Shown: positions 8,811 through 18,098 of the stretch, one piece after another
Numbering within the stretch: the first letter of the stretch is position 1
How the letters are laid out: each line of letters opens with the position of its first letter
From: an uncultured bacterium
GTDB taxonomy: Bacteria > Actinomycetota > Actinomycetes > S36-B12
DNA: 32,590 nt
Direction: 5' to 3'
Assembly (NCBI GenBank): GCA_903850745.1
Contig: CAINMH010000057.1
Span: 1-32,590, forward strand
Notes under the pieces: model-generated
The model's database searches: none
What the model was told of the DNA's origin: nothing
What the model saw: only the letters and a program-made list of their open reading frames with translations
Program-made: the position numbers and the translations under genes

Positions 8811-9751
8811 CGTGTGTGCTCCGCAATCAGGATCTGCAGACGTTGCACGACAACGTCACGCACATCGCGTGGCTCAAGCACCACCGCGTCGGGGCCAGCA
8901 GAGAGAATCTCGGGGACTACGTCAAGTCCGTCTGCGCAGGTCACTGACACCACGTCTCCGGCAAGGGATCCACGTAATCGCAAAGAAGCCCCAGCACCAG
9001 GACTCACCTGAACTTGGACAGTGCGATTAGGCGAGTCCCCGATCCAGTCGCCCACTGCGGATCGTGGATCGGTGTCGCGCGGGATGCTGAACGAGTCATC
9101 TGCACCAAATGCCGTGACGGTCCCATCTATGCGCGACAGGCGAAAGACTCTTTGTGACGTGCGATCGACATCAAGACCCACTAGGTACCACGCGCCTCGC
9201 CAAGCAACCAATGCCCACGGCTCGACTTTGCGGGCCTCCGCCTGAGATGCGTCGGGCTTGCGATAGTCGAAACGCACACGTTGCCTGCGGCGAATGGCAC
9301 GCAATAGCGGCACGATGGCCGGCATGGACGTTGCGGAAGTGCCTGTGACTCCGATCAGCAGATTGCCTGCGCCTTCGTTGCCATCTAGCGCTTCGATCTT
9401 GCGCAATGCGGTCGCAGCGGCGGGCTGGCGGGCCGCTGTTTCCCACACCTGTGCAGCGACGGCCAGAACACTCAATTCAGCCGGTGAAAAACGAAGATCG
9501 TCCAGCGCGTAGTCCTCGTGCGTGATGCGATACCCCTCGACCTCGCCCCCGGACATGACCGTCTCGATCGGAATACCCATCGCCCGCAACTCGTCCTGGT
9601 CGCGCTCAAACATGCGCTCAAAGGCGTCATCGGAGGCGCTTGCGTCATAACCAGTGACGTTCGCGCGGATAAATGACCGAGGAACCGCACGGCGAGAGGC
9701 CATCAGGCAGAAGACCAGATTAAGTAGCCGCTCCGTACGATCCACAGCCAC
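8807..9751 (-). CDS. pafB: WYL-domain transcriptional regulator PafB
   Basis: The 314-residue paralogue of the next gene has an N-terminal helix-turn-helix (about 1-60, TERLLNLVFCLMASRR), a WYL domain around residues 150-215 with GAWYLVGLD, and a C-terminal WCX-type extension. Known family role: PafB/PafC together activate repair genes through the promoter TTGTCRGTG-N8-TANNNT after DNA damage; the WYL domain is thought to sense a nucleic-acid ligand. The start is GTG at 9751, 8 bases after the FKBP stop, with AGGA 8 bases upstream. Three possible target sites occur in this window at 18070, 25620 and 29759. Confidence 0.91.
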   Translation of the reverse strand: MAVDRTERLLNLVFCLMASRRAVPRSFIRANVTGYDASASDDAFERMFERDQDELRAMGIPIETVMSGGEVEGYRITHEDYALDDLRFSPAELSVLAVAAQVWETAARQPAAATALRKIEALDGNEGAGNLLIGVTGTSATSMPAIVPLLRAIRRRQRVRFDYRKPDASQAEARKVEPWALVAWRGAWYLVGLDVDRTSQRVFRLSRIDGTVTAFGADDSFSIPRDTDPRSAVGDWIGDSPNRTVQVQVSPGAGASLRLRGSLAGDVVSVTCADGLDVVPEILSAGPDAVVLEPRDVRDVVVQRLQILIAEHTR

Positions 9752-9759
9752 GCGCGTTC

Positions 9760-10116
9760 CTAGCTAACGCCGAGCAGGTCAATCACAAAAACAAGTGTGC
9801 AGCCGGAGAGACGATGTCCACCAGAGGTGCCATATGCCAATTCAGGTGGGCACACCAACTGACGACGGCCCCCGACCTTCATGCCGGGAATGCCTTCTTG
9901 CCAGCCCGCAATGAGACGCGGGAGCGGGAAGTTAATGGACTCACCGCGACTCCACGAAGAGTCGAACTCCTCCCCCGTGGCGAAGTCCACGCCGAGATAG
10001 TGCACATCGACCGTGGCGCCTACAGGGCACTCGGGTCCATCACCAATAACCAGATCAGTGATCTGTAACTGCGTGGGAGCCGGCCCTTCGATGAATTCAA
10101 TCTCTGGCTTGTCCAT
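9760..10116 (-). CDS. FKBP-type peptidyl-prolyl isomerase, cytosolic
   Basis: The protein is a single 118-residue FKBP domain without a signal peptide. Conserved pocket residues are visible in VHYLG (39-43), EFDSSW (50-55), LIAGWQEGIPGM (68-79) and PPELAYG (90-96). Such enzymes interconvert cis and trans prolyl bonds and assist folding. ATG at 10116 has GTGAGGT upstream. The gene follows the lipoprotein FKBP with a gap of 7 bases, and FKBP genes next to pafA are also known in Streptomyces. A role in proteasome assembly or substrate handling would be speculation. Confidence 0.93.
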   Translation of the reverse strand: MDKPEIEFIEGPAPTQLQITDLVIGDGPECPVGATVDVHYLGVDFATGEEFDSSWSRGESINFPLPRLIAGWQEGIPGMKVGGRRQLVCPPELAYGTSGGHRLSGCTLVFVIDLLGVS

Positions 10117-10123
10117 GTCTACC

Positions 10124-10759
10124 TCACTTAGCCGATGAAATTAAGTCAACAACAAAGATCAAAGTCTCGTCAGGGAGGATCGCGCTCGTGGGCGGATTCG
10201 GGCCATAGGCGAGGGCGCCCGGGATGATCAACAGGCGCCGGCCACCAGGCTTCATGCCGGGGATGCCCTCGGTCCAACCCGGGATGACCTGATTAAGACC
10301 AAAGCTTGACGGTTCACCGCGAATCCACGAAGCATCAAACATGGTGCGCGTTGTTTGGCCCAGACCGCAGTAGTTCACCGTGACTGCTGCGCCTGGTTTG
10401 ACGGGGTCGCCTGCACCTGGGAGCAGGTCGATCGAGATTAGCCCTGTCACTGGAGCTAGGTCGGCTTCAATGGCAACCTTGGGTGGCAGTACGCCCCCGA
10501 TGGAGGCGTCCATGACCGTGTTGACGCGGACGCCCGTGGCGCCCGTCGTCTCCGAAAAATCGCTTGTATCACTGGGTACGGGTTCGCCTATCGCACAGTC
10601 CGTGGTCATCCACTTAGCGGCAGCGGTGCTGGTCGGCGATGGCGACGAAGACGTGGGGGCACTCGAGCTTGCGGGCGATGAGGAACCCCCACAGGCGGTG
10701 AGTACAAGACCTAATGAGGCCAGAAGGACAGGGACGGCTATCAGGAGAGGTTTGCGCAC
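10124..10759 (-). CDS. FKBP-type peptidyl-prolyl isomerase, lipoprotein
   Basis: The 211-residue protein starts with a lipoprotein signal (MRKPLLIAVPVLLASLGLVL) ending in the lipobox LTAC with Cys23. A Ser/Pro/Thr-rich linker (24-48) follows, then one degenerate FKBP-like segment and a C-terminal FKBP domain with FDASW, QVIPGWTEGIPGM and IPGALAYG. It should be anchored outside the membrane and act on exported proteins. The start is GTG at 10759: TAGGCT lies 6 bases upstream and no Shine-Dalgarno is visible, so it looks leaderless. It is paralogous to the following cytosolic FKBP gene. Confidence 0.9.
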   Translation of the reverse strand: MRKPLLIAVPVLLASLGLVLTACGGSSSPASSSAPTSSSPSPTSTAAAKWMTTDCAIGEPVPSDTSDFSETTGATGVRVNTVMDASIGGVLPPKVAIEADLAPVTGLISIDLLPGAGDPVKPGAAVTVNYCGLGQTTRTMFDASWIRGEPSSFGLNQVIPGWTEGIPGMKPGGRRLLIIPGALAYGPNPPTSAILPDETLIFVVDLISSAK

Positions 10760-10765
10760 TCCGAC

Positions 10766-10771
10766 AGCCTA
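10766..10771 (-). promoter_or_regulatory. -10 element of the lipoprotein FKBP gene
   Basis: TAGGCT is followed by 6 bases and the GTG start. It lies in the 34-base gap after the pafA stop, so the FKBP-pafBC part can be transcribed separately. Confidence 0.5.
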
Positions 10772-10793
10772 GAGCAGGTATGGGCTGAAGCAA

Positions 10794-12164
10794 CTACATG
10801 CTGGCTATGAGTCTTTCGACACGTTCGTCAACGGCCTGAAATGGGTCCTTGCAGAGCACAGTGCGTTGGGCTTGATCATTGAGTTTGAGGTGCACCCAGT
10901 CAACCGTGAAATCCCGATGCTTCTCCTGCGCCCGTTTGATGAACTCCCCCCGCAATCGGGCCCGAGTTGTCTGTGGAGCGAGGGATTTTGCCTCGAAAAT
11001 TCGCATGTCGTTGACTACGCGAGCGACAGCGCCCTTGCTCTCCAGTAGGTAGTACAACCCTCGGTTTCGAGAGATGTCGTGGTACGCAAGATCAATTTGC
11101 GCCACCCGAGCATCGCCAAGCGGGAGATTGTGTCGCTCGCGGTAACGGTCTAGGAGTCGCATCTTGATGACCCAATCGATTTCGCGCTCCACGGCGGTGA
11201 GGTCTCCCGACTCAATGGCGTTGAGGGTTCTTTCCCAAAGGTCTAACACTCGAGCGTGGATAGAGTCAGGTTCACTGCGCAGATTGGTACGGTCGGCAAA
11301 ATCAAGAGCGCGCTCTAGATATTCCTTTTGCATCTGAAGAGCCGAGAGCTCACGTCCATTGGCCAGCAGCACTGTTTGCTGTCCGGTGATGTCGTGGCTA
11401 ATCTCTCGGATCGCGCGAATGGGGTTGGCGAGAGTGAGATCTCGCATCACGATGTTGGCCTCGCACATACGCAGCATGATGTCGGTAGATCCGACCTTCA
11501 ACATATTTGTGGTTTCGCTCATATTGGAATCGCCCACGATCACATGCAGACGGCGATAGAGCTCGGCATCGGCATGCGGTTCATCACGCGTATTGATGAT
11601 GGGTCGGGATCGTGTCGTTGCCGATGAGACGCCTTCCCACATGTGATCCGCGCGCTGACTCACGCAATACAGGGCTCCCCTAGGTGTCTGCAGGACCTTG
11701 CCAGCGCCGGTAGTGATCTGTCGCGAAATCAGGAAAGGGATGAGCGTGTCGGCGAGCTTGGCAAAATCGCCCTGCCGACCCACGAGGTAGTTCTCGTGGC
11801 AGCCATAGGAGTTGCCCGCACTATCAGTGTTGTTCTTGAAAAGATAGATATCTCCTTCGATGCCTTCGTCATGTAACCGAATCTCGGCATCTAGCAAGAG
11901 CCCCTCGAGGATGCGTTCACCCGCGCGGTCGTGAGCGATGAGCGAGGGGATGTCGTCGCATTCTGCTGTGGCGTATTCCGGGTGACTTCCCACGTCGAGG
12001 TACAAGCGGGAGCCGTTGGCGAGGAACACATTGCTGCTGCGCCCCCAGGACACCACACGCCGGAAGAGGTAGCGAGCAACCTCATCGGGACTAAGCCGTC
12101 GCTGGCCACGAAAAGTGCACGTGACGCCGTACTCGGTCTCAATCCCAAAAATGCGGCGTTGCAT
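10794..12164 (-). CDS. pafA: Pup-protein ligase PafA
   Basis: The protein is 456 residues from the chosen ATG. PafA uses ATP to join the C-terminal glutamate of Pup to substrate lysines. The N-terminus [13 protein letters not shown] puts the metal-binding Glu at position 9, as in known PafA proteins. The catalytic Asp lies in [11 protein letters not shown] (about Asp57), followed by [18 protein letters not shown] and the [13 protein letters not shown] motif shared with Dop. PafA and Dop belong to the carboxylate-amine ligase fold related to glutamine synthetase. An in-frame codon at 12203 would add 13 residues overlapping prcA and unlike the family, so I reject it. The ATG is 7 bases after the prcA stop, with a weak AGG. 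Confidence 0.96.
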   Translation of the reverse strand: MQRRIFGIETEYGVTCTFRGQRRLSPDEVARYLFRRVVSWGRSSNVFLANGSRLYLDVGSHPEYATAECDDIPSLIAHDRAGERILEGLLLDAEIRLHDEGIEGDIYLFKNNTDSAGNSYGCHENYLVGRQGDFAKLADTLIPFLISRQITTGAGKVLQTPRGALYCVSQRADHMWEGVSSATTRSRPIINTRDEPHADAELYRRLHVIVGDSNMSETTNMLKVGSTDIMLRMCEANIVMRDLTLANPIRAIREISHDITGQQTVLLANGRELSALQMQKEYLERALDFADRTNLRSEPDSIHARVLDLWERTLNAIESGDLTAVEREIDWVIKMRLLDRYRERHNLPLGDARVAQIDLAYHDISRNRGLYYLLESKGAVARVVNDMRIFEAKSLAPQTTRARLRGEFIKRAQEKHRDFTVDWVHLKLNDQAQRTVLCKDPFQAVDERVERLIASM

Positions 12165-12171
12165 GTCGTGC

Positions 12172-12870
12172 CTATACGGCGAGAATCCCAGCGAGACTTT
12201 CACTGCTCACGCGCTGGAAAGCACGACCGGGCTGGGTGCGATCGAGATAGGCCACCTCGAGCTGGCTCGGCACGAGGGTCCGCGGGGGCGCATCTCCGTC
12301 TTCGGAACTGAGTGCTTGCACAGCAACCCGAAGCGCCGCATCAAAATCCATGCCGGTGCTCCAGGAATTTTGGAGTGCTGAAAGCACGGACTCTGACGAA
12401 CCACCCATGCTCACGTAGTGCTGCTCATCTGCAACCGAACCGTCGAAAGTGAGGCGGTACATCTGGTCAAGACCAGGTGTTGCGCCCACCTCGGCTACAA
12501 CAATTTCGACCTCAAGTGGCTTCTGGCCCTCTGTGAAAATGGCTCCCAACGACTGCGCATAAGCGTTAGCAAGGCTGCGCACGGTCACGTCGGAGCGGGC
12601 ATAGGCATAACCACGCATATCAGCGAGTCGAACGCCGGCAACGCGCAAGCTCTCAAACTCGTTGTATTTGCCCACCGCAGCGAACGCAATACGGTCGTAG
12701 ATTTCGGACACTTTGTGCAACGCTCGTGAAGGGTTCTCAGCGACGAAGAGGATGCCTCCTTCGTACTGCACCACAACAACACTGCGACCGCGAGCAATGC
12801 CCTTGCGCGCGTAGTCGGCGCGGTCCTTCATGAATTGCTCAGGCGAGACGTAGTACGGACTACTCATCAC
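12172..12870 (-). CDS. prcA: 20S proteasome alpha subunit PrcA
   Basis: The protein is 231-232 residues. The N-terminus [20 protein letters not shown] is the gate-forming segment of alpha subunits, followed by [17 protein letters not shown] and [19 protein letters not shown], which are conserved in actinobacterial PrcA. There is no catalytic Thr, as expected. Alpha heptamers cap the beta rings and receive the tail of Mpa. The start is either GTG at 12870 (GTGA overlap with prcB) or ATG at 12867; GGTGA just upstream serves both. Coupling with prcB fits the equal stoichiometry of the core. Confidence 0.95.
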   Translation of the reverse strand: MMSSPYYVSPEQFMKDRADYARKGIARGRSVVVVQYEGGILFVAENPSRALHKVSEIYDRIAFAAVGKYNEFESLRVAGVRLADMRGYAYARSDVTVRSLANAYAQSLGAIFTEGQKPLEVEIVVAEVGATPGLDQMYRLTFDGSVADEQHYVSMGGSSESVLSALQNSWSTGMDFDAALRVAVQALSSEDGDAPPRTLVPSQLEVAYLDRTQPGRAFQRVSSESLAGILAV

Positions 12871-13685
12871 GCTTCACCGCCCTTGGAACGCCCAACTCGG
12901 GCAACGGGGCCATCGGGGTGGGTCTGGCGCGCGGCGACTACAGATTCGATGACTGGCACGAGTTCTGCGTCGCCAATAATGTGCACACCTTCGCGATCGG
13001 CTAAGGCGACCACCGGGTAGATCCGGCGTGCGAGATCAGGGCCACCCGTGGCCGAATCGTCATCGGCGGCATCAAAGAGCGCCTCAATCGCCACCTGAAT
13101 AGCGTCGTGCCGGTCGAGATTTGGGCTGAAGAGTTTCTTCAATGACCCGCGGGCGAACAGCGAACCAGACCCGACTGCGTGGTGATCGCGTTCTTCATAG
13201 CGCCCGCCGGTCACGTCGTAGGAAAAGATTCGGCCGAGACCTCGGATCTGGTCGAAGCCGCCGTACAACGGTACGACTGCCAGCCCTTGCATCGCGAGCG
13301 GCAGATTGGCGCGCAGCAAGGTTGCCAATCGATTCGCTTTGCCATCGAGGCTCAGCGGGACACCCTCGATCTTTTCGTAGTGCTCGAGTTCGACTTGGAA
13401 AAGCCGAACGAGTTCGATCGCGATGCCTGCAGCTCCGGCTATGCCCACGACGGAATGACTATCGGCCTTGAACACTTTTTCGATGTCGCGCTGCGCGATG
13501 ACATTGCCCATGGTGGCTCGTCGATCGCCAGCCATGACGATGCCGCCTGCGCACGTCAGGGCAACGATCGTGGTGCCATGTGGCACTTCCATTCGAGCGG
13601 AATCATCCGCAGTCAGACGCGCCCCGGGCAGCAGATGCGGAGCTGTCTGGGAAAGGTAATCGGAAAAAGAAGAAAGGTCGGTCAC
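12867..13685 (-). CDS. prcB: 20S proteasome beta subunit PrcB
   Basis: The 272-residue precursor is the protease subunit. A propeptide of 37 residues ends in HG and is cleaved to expose Thr38 ([11 protein letters not shown]), the N-terminal nucleophile. The lysine expected near position 33 of the mature chain is in DIEKVFKAD, and the GDRRATMG loop is present. The GTG at 13685 overlaps the pup stop as GTGA, so pup, prcB and prcA are translationally coupled. The subunit forms the central rings of the 20S core. Confidence 0.96.
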   Translation of the reverse strand: MTDLSSFSDYLSQTAPHLLPGARLTADDSARMEVPHGTTIVALTCAGGIVMAGDRRATMGNVIAQRDIEKVFKADSHSVVGIAGAAGIAIELVRLFQVELEHYEKIEGVPLSLDGKANRLATLLRANLPLAMQGLAVVPLYGGFDQIRGLGRIFSYDVTGGRYEERDHHAVGSGSLFARGSLKKLFSPNLDRHDAIQVAIEALFDAADDDSATGGPDLARRIYPVVALADREGVHIIGDAELVPVIESVVAARQTHPDGPVARVGRSKGGEA

Positions 13686-13864
13686 TGGCCACCCTTTTGG
13701 ACGAAGGACTTCACGAACTCCTCAGCGTTTTCCTCCAGCACATCATCAATCTCATCGAGGATGGAATCGACGTCGGCGGATAAGTCATTGCGGACTGGCG
13801 CTGCGGCCGTGACCTCATCCACCTCGGTGGGGGTCGACGTTCGCTGCTGACGTTCCTGGCTCAT
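13682..13864 (-). CDS. pup: Prokaryotic ubiquitin-like protein Pup
   Basis: This 60-residue, highly charged protein is intrinsically disordered in its N-terminal half. The C-terminal half contains the helix-forming Mpa-binding segment ([20 protein letters not shown]) and ends in GGQ. Because the last residue is Gln, Dop must deamidate it to Glu before PafA can use it, and dop is directly upstream. ATG at 13864 has a strong AGGAGGAG site. A TATAGGCT hexamer lies in the 50-base gap behind dop, so pup-prcBA probably has its own promoter. Confidence 0.97.
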   Translation of the reverse strand: MSQERQQRTSTPTEVDEVTAAAPVRNDLSADVDSILDEIDDVLEENAEEFVKSFVQKGGQ

Positions 13865-13881
13865 GGCTCCTCCTGTCCCGC

Positions 13882-13887
13882 AGCCTA
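13882..13887 (-). promoter_or_regulatory. Probable -10 element of pup-prcBA
   Basis: TAGGCT (within TATAGGCT) lies 18 bases before the pup ATG and would give a short leader containing the Shine-Dalgarno site. A perfect 10-base palindrome GGCGCGCGCC lies just upstream at about 13902-13911. Confidence 0.45.
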
Positions 13888-13914
13888 TATCGCCAGAGGC
13901 GGGCGCGCGCCTTG

Positions 13915-15429
13915 TCAGCGGCGAAGAAGTTGAATTAGATCCTCGGCCGACTGGGCCTCATCGAACAGGTGCCCGACATGCGCGCGAGTCCCTTTGAGCG
14001 GATCCAAGGTGGGGATGCGCTTCAGGGAATCCTGGCCCGTGACATCCAAAATCACCGAGTCCCACGATGCGGCCGCGATCGAGTCGGTGAACCGTCGCAT
14101 GCACTCCCCGCGGAAATATGCGCGCGTATCCTCAGGTGGACTACTCACTGCATGTTCAACCTGGATGGCGGTGGTGAGTCGACGCAAGGATCCCCGGTCC
14201 TCGAGCAGTTGTGCGAGACCACGATTTGGGCGAATATCCGAATACTGCAGGTCAACCAATTGCAGTCTCGGTGAGTTCCAGTCGAGATTGTCTCGGCGCC
14301 GGTACCCCTCCATCAGAGACAATTTGGCAACCCAGTCGACGCGATCTGCGGCACTGAACGGGTCCCTTTCGAGATCGTTTAACAAGGTCTCCCACGAATC
14401 GAGAACTTCACGAGTCTGTTCGTCCATTGCTGAGCCGAATTTGTCTTGGCAATGTTTGGCTGATGCCTCGAAGAACTCCCATTGGAGCTGTAGAGCGGTG
14501 ACACGACGGCCAGATTGCAAGGAGAACGGTTTAGACAACGACACATCGTGTGAAACGGCGTGCATCGTTGCAACCGGCTTCTCCGGGGTGATGTCCGGTA
14601 GGACAATGCCATCTTCAATCAACGTCAACACCAACGCGGTCGTGCCCATCTTGAGGAAAGTGGCGAATTCACTGAGATTCGCATCTCCTACGATGACGTG
14701 CAATCTGCGATGTAGTTCAGGGTCGGCATGCGGTTCATCACGCGTGTTAATGATGGGGCGTTTCAGCGTCGTCTCCAGACCCACCTCCACCTCGAAGAAG
14801 TCCGCCCGCTGGCTGAGCTGGTAGCCGTGTTTGCGGCCTTCTTGGCCAAGCCCCACTCGCCCAGAACCAGACATGATCTGGCGAGTGATGAAGAACGGGG
14901 TGAGAGTCCGGACAATCTCGGCAAACGGGGTACGCCGCTGCATGAGGTAGTTCTCATGGCAGCCGTAGGACGAACCCTTGTTGTCGGTGTTGTTCTTGTA
15001 CAACTGAATCGGCAAGGCGCCCGGTTGAGCGGAGGCAGCGGTTGCTGCTTGCTGCATGATCACCATGCCAGCTCTATCCCAAAGAACCGCATCGCGTGGA
15101 TTGGTGACCTCAGGTGTGCTGTATTCGGGATGGGCGTGATCTACGTAAAAACGCGCCCCATTGGTCAAGATCAGGTTTGCCAGCCCGTGATCATCATCGG
15201 TCAGTTGTGAGGGGTCAGCATCGGCACGACTGAGGTCAAATCCACGTGCGTCACGAAGTGGCGACTCATCGGCATACACCCACCGGGCTTTGGATGCCCG
15301 GTCAAGCCCCGTGATGCCGGCATACGCATTGACGACTTGCGATGACGTCAGCATCGAATTGACATGTGGATGTCCGGGTACGGAGATGCCGTACTCCGTC
15401 TCGATGCCCATAACCCGATGGACGCTCAT
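13915..15429 (-). CDS. dop: Deamidase/depupylase of Pup (Dop)
   Basis: The 504-residue PafA paralogue converts the C-terminal Gln of Pup to Glu and removes Pup from substrates. It keeps GIETEYG (8-14), the catalytic Asp in FYVDHAHPEYS (about Asp97), [18 protein letters not shown] and [13 protein letters not shown]. Compared with PafA it has an insertion at about 40-85 (the Dop loop region, KARWVYADESPLRD), which distinguishes it from the ligase. ATG at 15429 lies two bases after the mpa stop with no Shine-Dalgarno, so it is probably made by re-initiation. Confidence 0.96.
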   Translation of the reverse strand: MSVHRVMGIETEYGISVPGHPHVNSMLTSSQVVNAYAGITGLDRASKARWVYADESPLRDARGFDLSRADADPSQLTDDDHGLANLILTNGARFYVDHAHPEYSTPEVTNPRDAVLWDRAGMVIMQQAATAASAQPGALPIQLYKNNTDNKGSSYGCHENYLMQRRTPFAEIVRTLTPFFITRQIMSGSGRVGLGQEGRKHGYQLSQRADFFEVEVGLETTLKRPIINTRDEPHADPELHRRLHVIVGDANLSEFATFLKMGTTALVLTLIEDGIVLPDITPEKPVATMHAVSHDVSLSKPFSLQSGRRVTALQLQWEFFEASAKHCQDKFGSAMDEQTREVLDSWETLLNDLERDPFSAADRVDWVAKLSLMEGYRRRDNLDWNSPRLQLVDLQYSDIRPNRGLAQLLEDRGSLRRLTTAIQVEHAVSSPPEDTRAYFRGECMRRFTDSIAAASWDSVILDVTGQDSLKRIPTLDPLKGTRAHVGHLFDEAQSAEDLIQLLRR

Positions 15430-15431
15430 TG

Positions 15432-17087
15432 CTACAAGTACTGACCTGTGTTGGTCACCGAGTCAATGGAGCGACCCGCTTCGGTGCCCTGTTTGCCATG
15501 GATCAATGTGCGGATGAAGACGATGCGCTGGCCCTTCTTGCCGGAGATGCGCGCCCAGTCATCAGGATTTGTTGTGTTGGGCAGATCCTCGTTCTCGCGG
15601 AACTCATCAACAGCGGACGAGAGCAGGTGACTGACGCGAATGCCACGTTGTCCGGAGTCAAGGAAGTCTTTGATGGCGAGTTTCTTTGCGCGAGCGACAA
15701 TGTTTTCGATCATCGCACCGCTATTGAAATCGCGGAAATACAGAATCTCTTTGTCGCCGTCGGCATACGTGACTTCGAGGAAATGATTTTCCTCCCCGTC
15801 GGAATACATTCGCTCGATAGTGCGCTGCACCATCGACACACACGTCGCCTCTGGACTACCGCCATGTTCCTGCAGATCATCACTATGAAGCGGCAGATCA
15901 GGTGTGAGGTACTTCATCATGATCTCTCGCGCCGACTCGGCGTCGGGTCGTTCGATCTTGATCTTTACGTCGAGTCGGCCCGGTCGAAGGATGGCTGGGT
16001 CAATCATGTCCTCACGATTCGAAGCACCAATGACGATGACATTCTCGAGCGCTTCGACGCCGTCAAGTTCGCTGAGGAGCTGCGGCACGATCGTGTTTTC
16101 GACGTCCGACGACACTCCCGATCCGCGAGTACGGAAAAGCGAATCCATTTCGTCGAAGAAGACGATGACCGGCATACCCTCCGACGCCTTCTCACGCGCC
16201 CGTTGAAAGATCAGACGGATATGGCGTTCGGTCTCCCCAACATATTTGTTGAGGAGTTCAGGGCCCTTGATGTTGAAAAAGTAGGAGCGACCCTCAGGTC
16301 GACCTGTCTTAGCCGCAACATGCTTGGCCAGACCATTGGCTACGGCTTTGGCGATTAGCGTCTTTCCGCAGCCGGGCGGGCCGTAAAGCAAAATGCCCTT
16401 GGGTGCAGCAAGTTTGTGTTCGGCAAAGAGGTCAGGATGCAGGAACGGCAACTCCACCGCGTCACGAATCATTTCGATTTGTCGGCCAAGGCCACCTATG
16501 TCGGTGTAGTCAATGTCAGGAACTTCTTCCAGCACTAACTCTTCGACTTCGGACTTCGGAATGATCTCAAAGGCGTAACCTGAGCGGTTATCGGTCAGTA
16601 GCGAATCGCCAGCTCGCGGAAGTTTTGCGCGAAGCGGCTCAGCCAGACGAACGATGCGTTCCTCGTCACTGTGGGTGATCACAAGGGCGCGGTCTCCGTC
16701 ATCGAGAATCTCCTTGACCATCATGACGTCACCATGACGTTCAAAGGACAGGGCCTCAACCACAGTGAAGGCTTCGTTCAACATGACTTCTTGGCCAGGC
16801 AGCAAGCCGGAGATGTCCACATTGGGTGCTACGCCGACGCGCATCTTGCGCCCAGATGTGCTGATGTCAATGGAGTCACCATGCGACTTTAGAAAAACGC
16901 CATAGGTAGCCGGTGGTTCCGCCAAACGCTCAATCTCTTCGCGCATGATCACGATCTGATCGCGAGCGTCACGCAGAGTCTCAACGAGTCGCGAGTTGCG
17001 TTCCTTCTCCGCCGCATACTCTCGCTGAAGGGCGGCCAAGCGGCCCTCAAGATCCAATCCCGACGGATTGCCGTCTGACGTAGTCAT
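15432..17087 (-). CDS. mpa: Proteasome-activating AAA ATPase Mpa/ARC
   Basis: The 551-residue hexameric ATPase binds Pup, unfolds pupylated proteins and feeds them into the core. The order is an N-terminal coiled coil (about 12-55), two OB-fold domains (~60-180), then one AAA domain with Walker A GPPGCGKT (236-243), Walker [10 protein letters not shown] (307-315) and an arginine-finger region (RPGRLDVK). The last residues are GQYL, the tail that docks on the alpha ring. The ATG at 17087 is preceded by GGAGGT at 5 bases. An in-frame ATG at 17108 would place that site inside the gene, so I reject it. TAGGGT at 17119-17124 is the likely promoter element. Confidence 0.96.
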   Translation of the reverse strand: MTTSDGNPSGLDLEGRLAALQREYAAEKERNSRLVETLRDARDQIVIMREEIERLAEPPATYGVFLKSHGDSIDISTSGRKMRVGVAPNVDISGLLPGQEVMLNEAFTVVEALSFERHGDVMMVKEILDDGDRALVITHSDEERIVRLAEPLRAKLPRAGDSLLTDNRSGYAFEIIPKSEVEELVLEEVPDIDYTDIGGLGRQIEMIRDAVELPFLHPDLFAEHKLAAPKGILLYGPPGCGKTLIAKAVANGLAKHVAAKTGRPEGRSYFFNIKGPELLNKYVGETERHIRLIFQRAREKASEGMPVIVFFDEMDSLFRTRGSGVSSDVENTIVPQLLSELDGVEALENVIVIGASNREDMIDPAILRPGRLDVKIKIERPDAESAREIMMKYLTPDLPLHSDDLQEHGGSPEATCVSMVQRTIERMYSDGEENHFLEVTYADGDKEILYFRDFNSGAMIENIVARAKKLAIKDFLDSGQRGIRVSHLLSSAVDEFRENEDLPNTTNPDDWARISGKKGQRIVFIRTLIHGKQGTEAGRSIDSVTNTGQYL

Positions 17088-17118
17088 GAATACCTCCGCC
17101 TTGACCATACCTGCTTAA

Positions 17119-17124
17119 ACCCTA
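17119..17124 (-). promoter_or_regulatory. Probable -10 element of the mpa-dop operon
   Basis: TAGGGT lies in the gap between trmI and mpa. A start about seven bases on would give a ~25-base leader ending in the strong GGAGGT site of mpa. The ATG at 17108 would then be only about four bases from the 5' end. Confidence 0.4.
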
Positions 17125-17142
17125 TGTCGCAGGGAGCGCCAA

Positions 17143-18042
17143 TCACGAAGATTCGGTCGAGGCCTGCTCCCAGTCTTGCCCGTATGCGCCCTTAGCCGGA
17201 CGAGTGCGCCGGAGCGGCAACACGGTCCCCGGCGCCAAGCGACGGGACACAATGAGAAAGCCGGTGTGGGCGATCATGCGATGGTCCGGACGAACCGACA
17301 GACCTTCGAGATGCCATGTACGCACGAGTGACTCTTCAGCGCGAGGCTCTGTCCACTCCCCCGATGCCCGAAGTGCCTCACCGACCCGAGAGAGCTGCGT
17401 GGCAGTGGCGACATAGACGACGAACGCACCGCCGGGGCGAAGGGCTCGAGAAGCAACATCGAGGCACTCCCAGGGTGCCAGCATGTCTAAAACGACAGCA
17501 TCGAATGAACCCGACTCGATTTGCGCTTCCTGGAGATCCCCCACTCGCAACTCCCATTGAGTGGGCGCAGCATCGAACCAGGTAGCTACGTTTTTGCGCG
17601 CCACTTCCGCGAAGTCATCTCGCCGCTCATAGGACAACACCGATCCCGTCACCCCTACCGACCGCAGCAGGGAACAGGTCAGAGCCCCTGAGCCAGCACC
17701 CGCTTCGAGCACGCGGCCGCCAGGTTCAAGGTCAGCGAGCGACACGATGCGGGCAGCATCCTTGGGATAGACAACGGTCGCTCCGCGCGGCATCGAAAGA
17801 ACAAAGTCAAGCAATTGTGGACGCTGGGCCAGATACGAGATGCCACCGATCGTGGTGACCACGATGCCTTCGGGTTGCCCAATGAGGCTGTCGTGGTCGA
17901 TACCGCCTTTATGGGAGTGCCACGTCTTGCCGGGCTTGAGCGTGATTGTCCGAATGCGCCCCTTTGGGTCAGTCAACTGGACGAGGTCACCCTCCACGAA
18001 GGGTCCGCGCGGCCGATTCAAGGGCGTCACATCGTCACTCAC
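17143..18042 (-). CDS. trmI: tRNA (adenine-58-N1)-methyltransferase TrmI
   Basis: The 299-residue SAM-dependent methyltransferase makes m1A58 in the T loop of tRNAs. The N-terminal beta-barrel part (GPFVEGDLVQLTDPKG) is followed by the Rossmann domain with the SAM loop VLEAGAGSGALT and the acidic motif VVLDMLAPW. The family is tetrameric. I choose GTG at 18042 because TAGCCT lies 7 bases upstream (leaderless). TTG at 18069 and GTG at 18030 are alternatives. The gene is divergent from the RecB-family nuclease, with 56 bases between the starts, and sits directly upstream of mpa as in Mycobacterium. Confidence 0.92.
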   Translation of the reverse strand: MSDDVTPLNRPRGPFVEGDLVQLTDPKGRIRTITLKPGKTWHSHKGGIDHDSLIGQPEGIVVTTIGGISYLAQRPQLLDFVLSMPRGATVVYPKDAARIVSLADLEPGGRVLEAGAGSGALTCSLLRSVGVTGSVLSYERRDDFAEVARKNVATWFDAAPTQWELRVGDLQEAQIESGSFDAVVLDMLAPWECLDVASRALRPGGAFVVYVATATQLSRVGEALRASGEWTEPRAEESLVRTWHLEGLSVRPDHRMIAHTGFLIVSRRLAPGTVLPLRRTRPAKGAYGQDWEQASTESS

Positions 18043-18049
18043 ACGCGAC

Positions 18050-18055
18050 AGGCTA
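18050..18055 (-). promoter_or_regulatory. -10 element of trmI (leaderless)
   Basis: TAGCCT is followed by 7 bases and GTG at 18042. It faces away from the nuclease promoter, and the two -10 hexamers are 31 bases apart. Confidence 0.5.
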
Positions 18056-18069
18056 TCGGGGTCCCACAA

Positions 18070-18092
18070 ATGTCGGTCCTGGGTCGTAGCCT
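18070..18092 (+). promoter_or_regulatory. PafBC-type (RecA-NDp) promoter of the RecB-family nuclease
   Basis: ATGTCGGTC, 8 bases, then TAGCCT. The mycobacterial consensus is tTGTCRGTg-N8-TAnnnT; all strongly conserved positions and the spacing match, and only the two weakly conserved outer bases differ. TAGCCT is then 6 bases from the ATG of the nuclease. The consensus is established in mycobacteria; its use here is inferred from the match and from pafB and pafC in the same window. Confidence 0.6.
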
Positions 18093-18098
18093 TCCCGC

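Noticed and set aside
13179-13850. Plus-strand 223-codon frame over prcB and pup
   Set aside because: Shadow of two confident genes; composition is as expected for an antisense frame.
14987-15002. Another TTGTCGGTG on the plus strand
   Set aside because: It is inside dop (antisense) and has no TANNNT at the required spacing; it shows the 9-mer alone is not enough.
15429-16358. Plus-strand 309-codon frame
   Set aside because: It lies wholly antisense to mpa and has no family features or ribosome-binding site.
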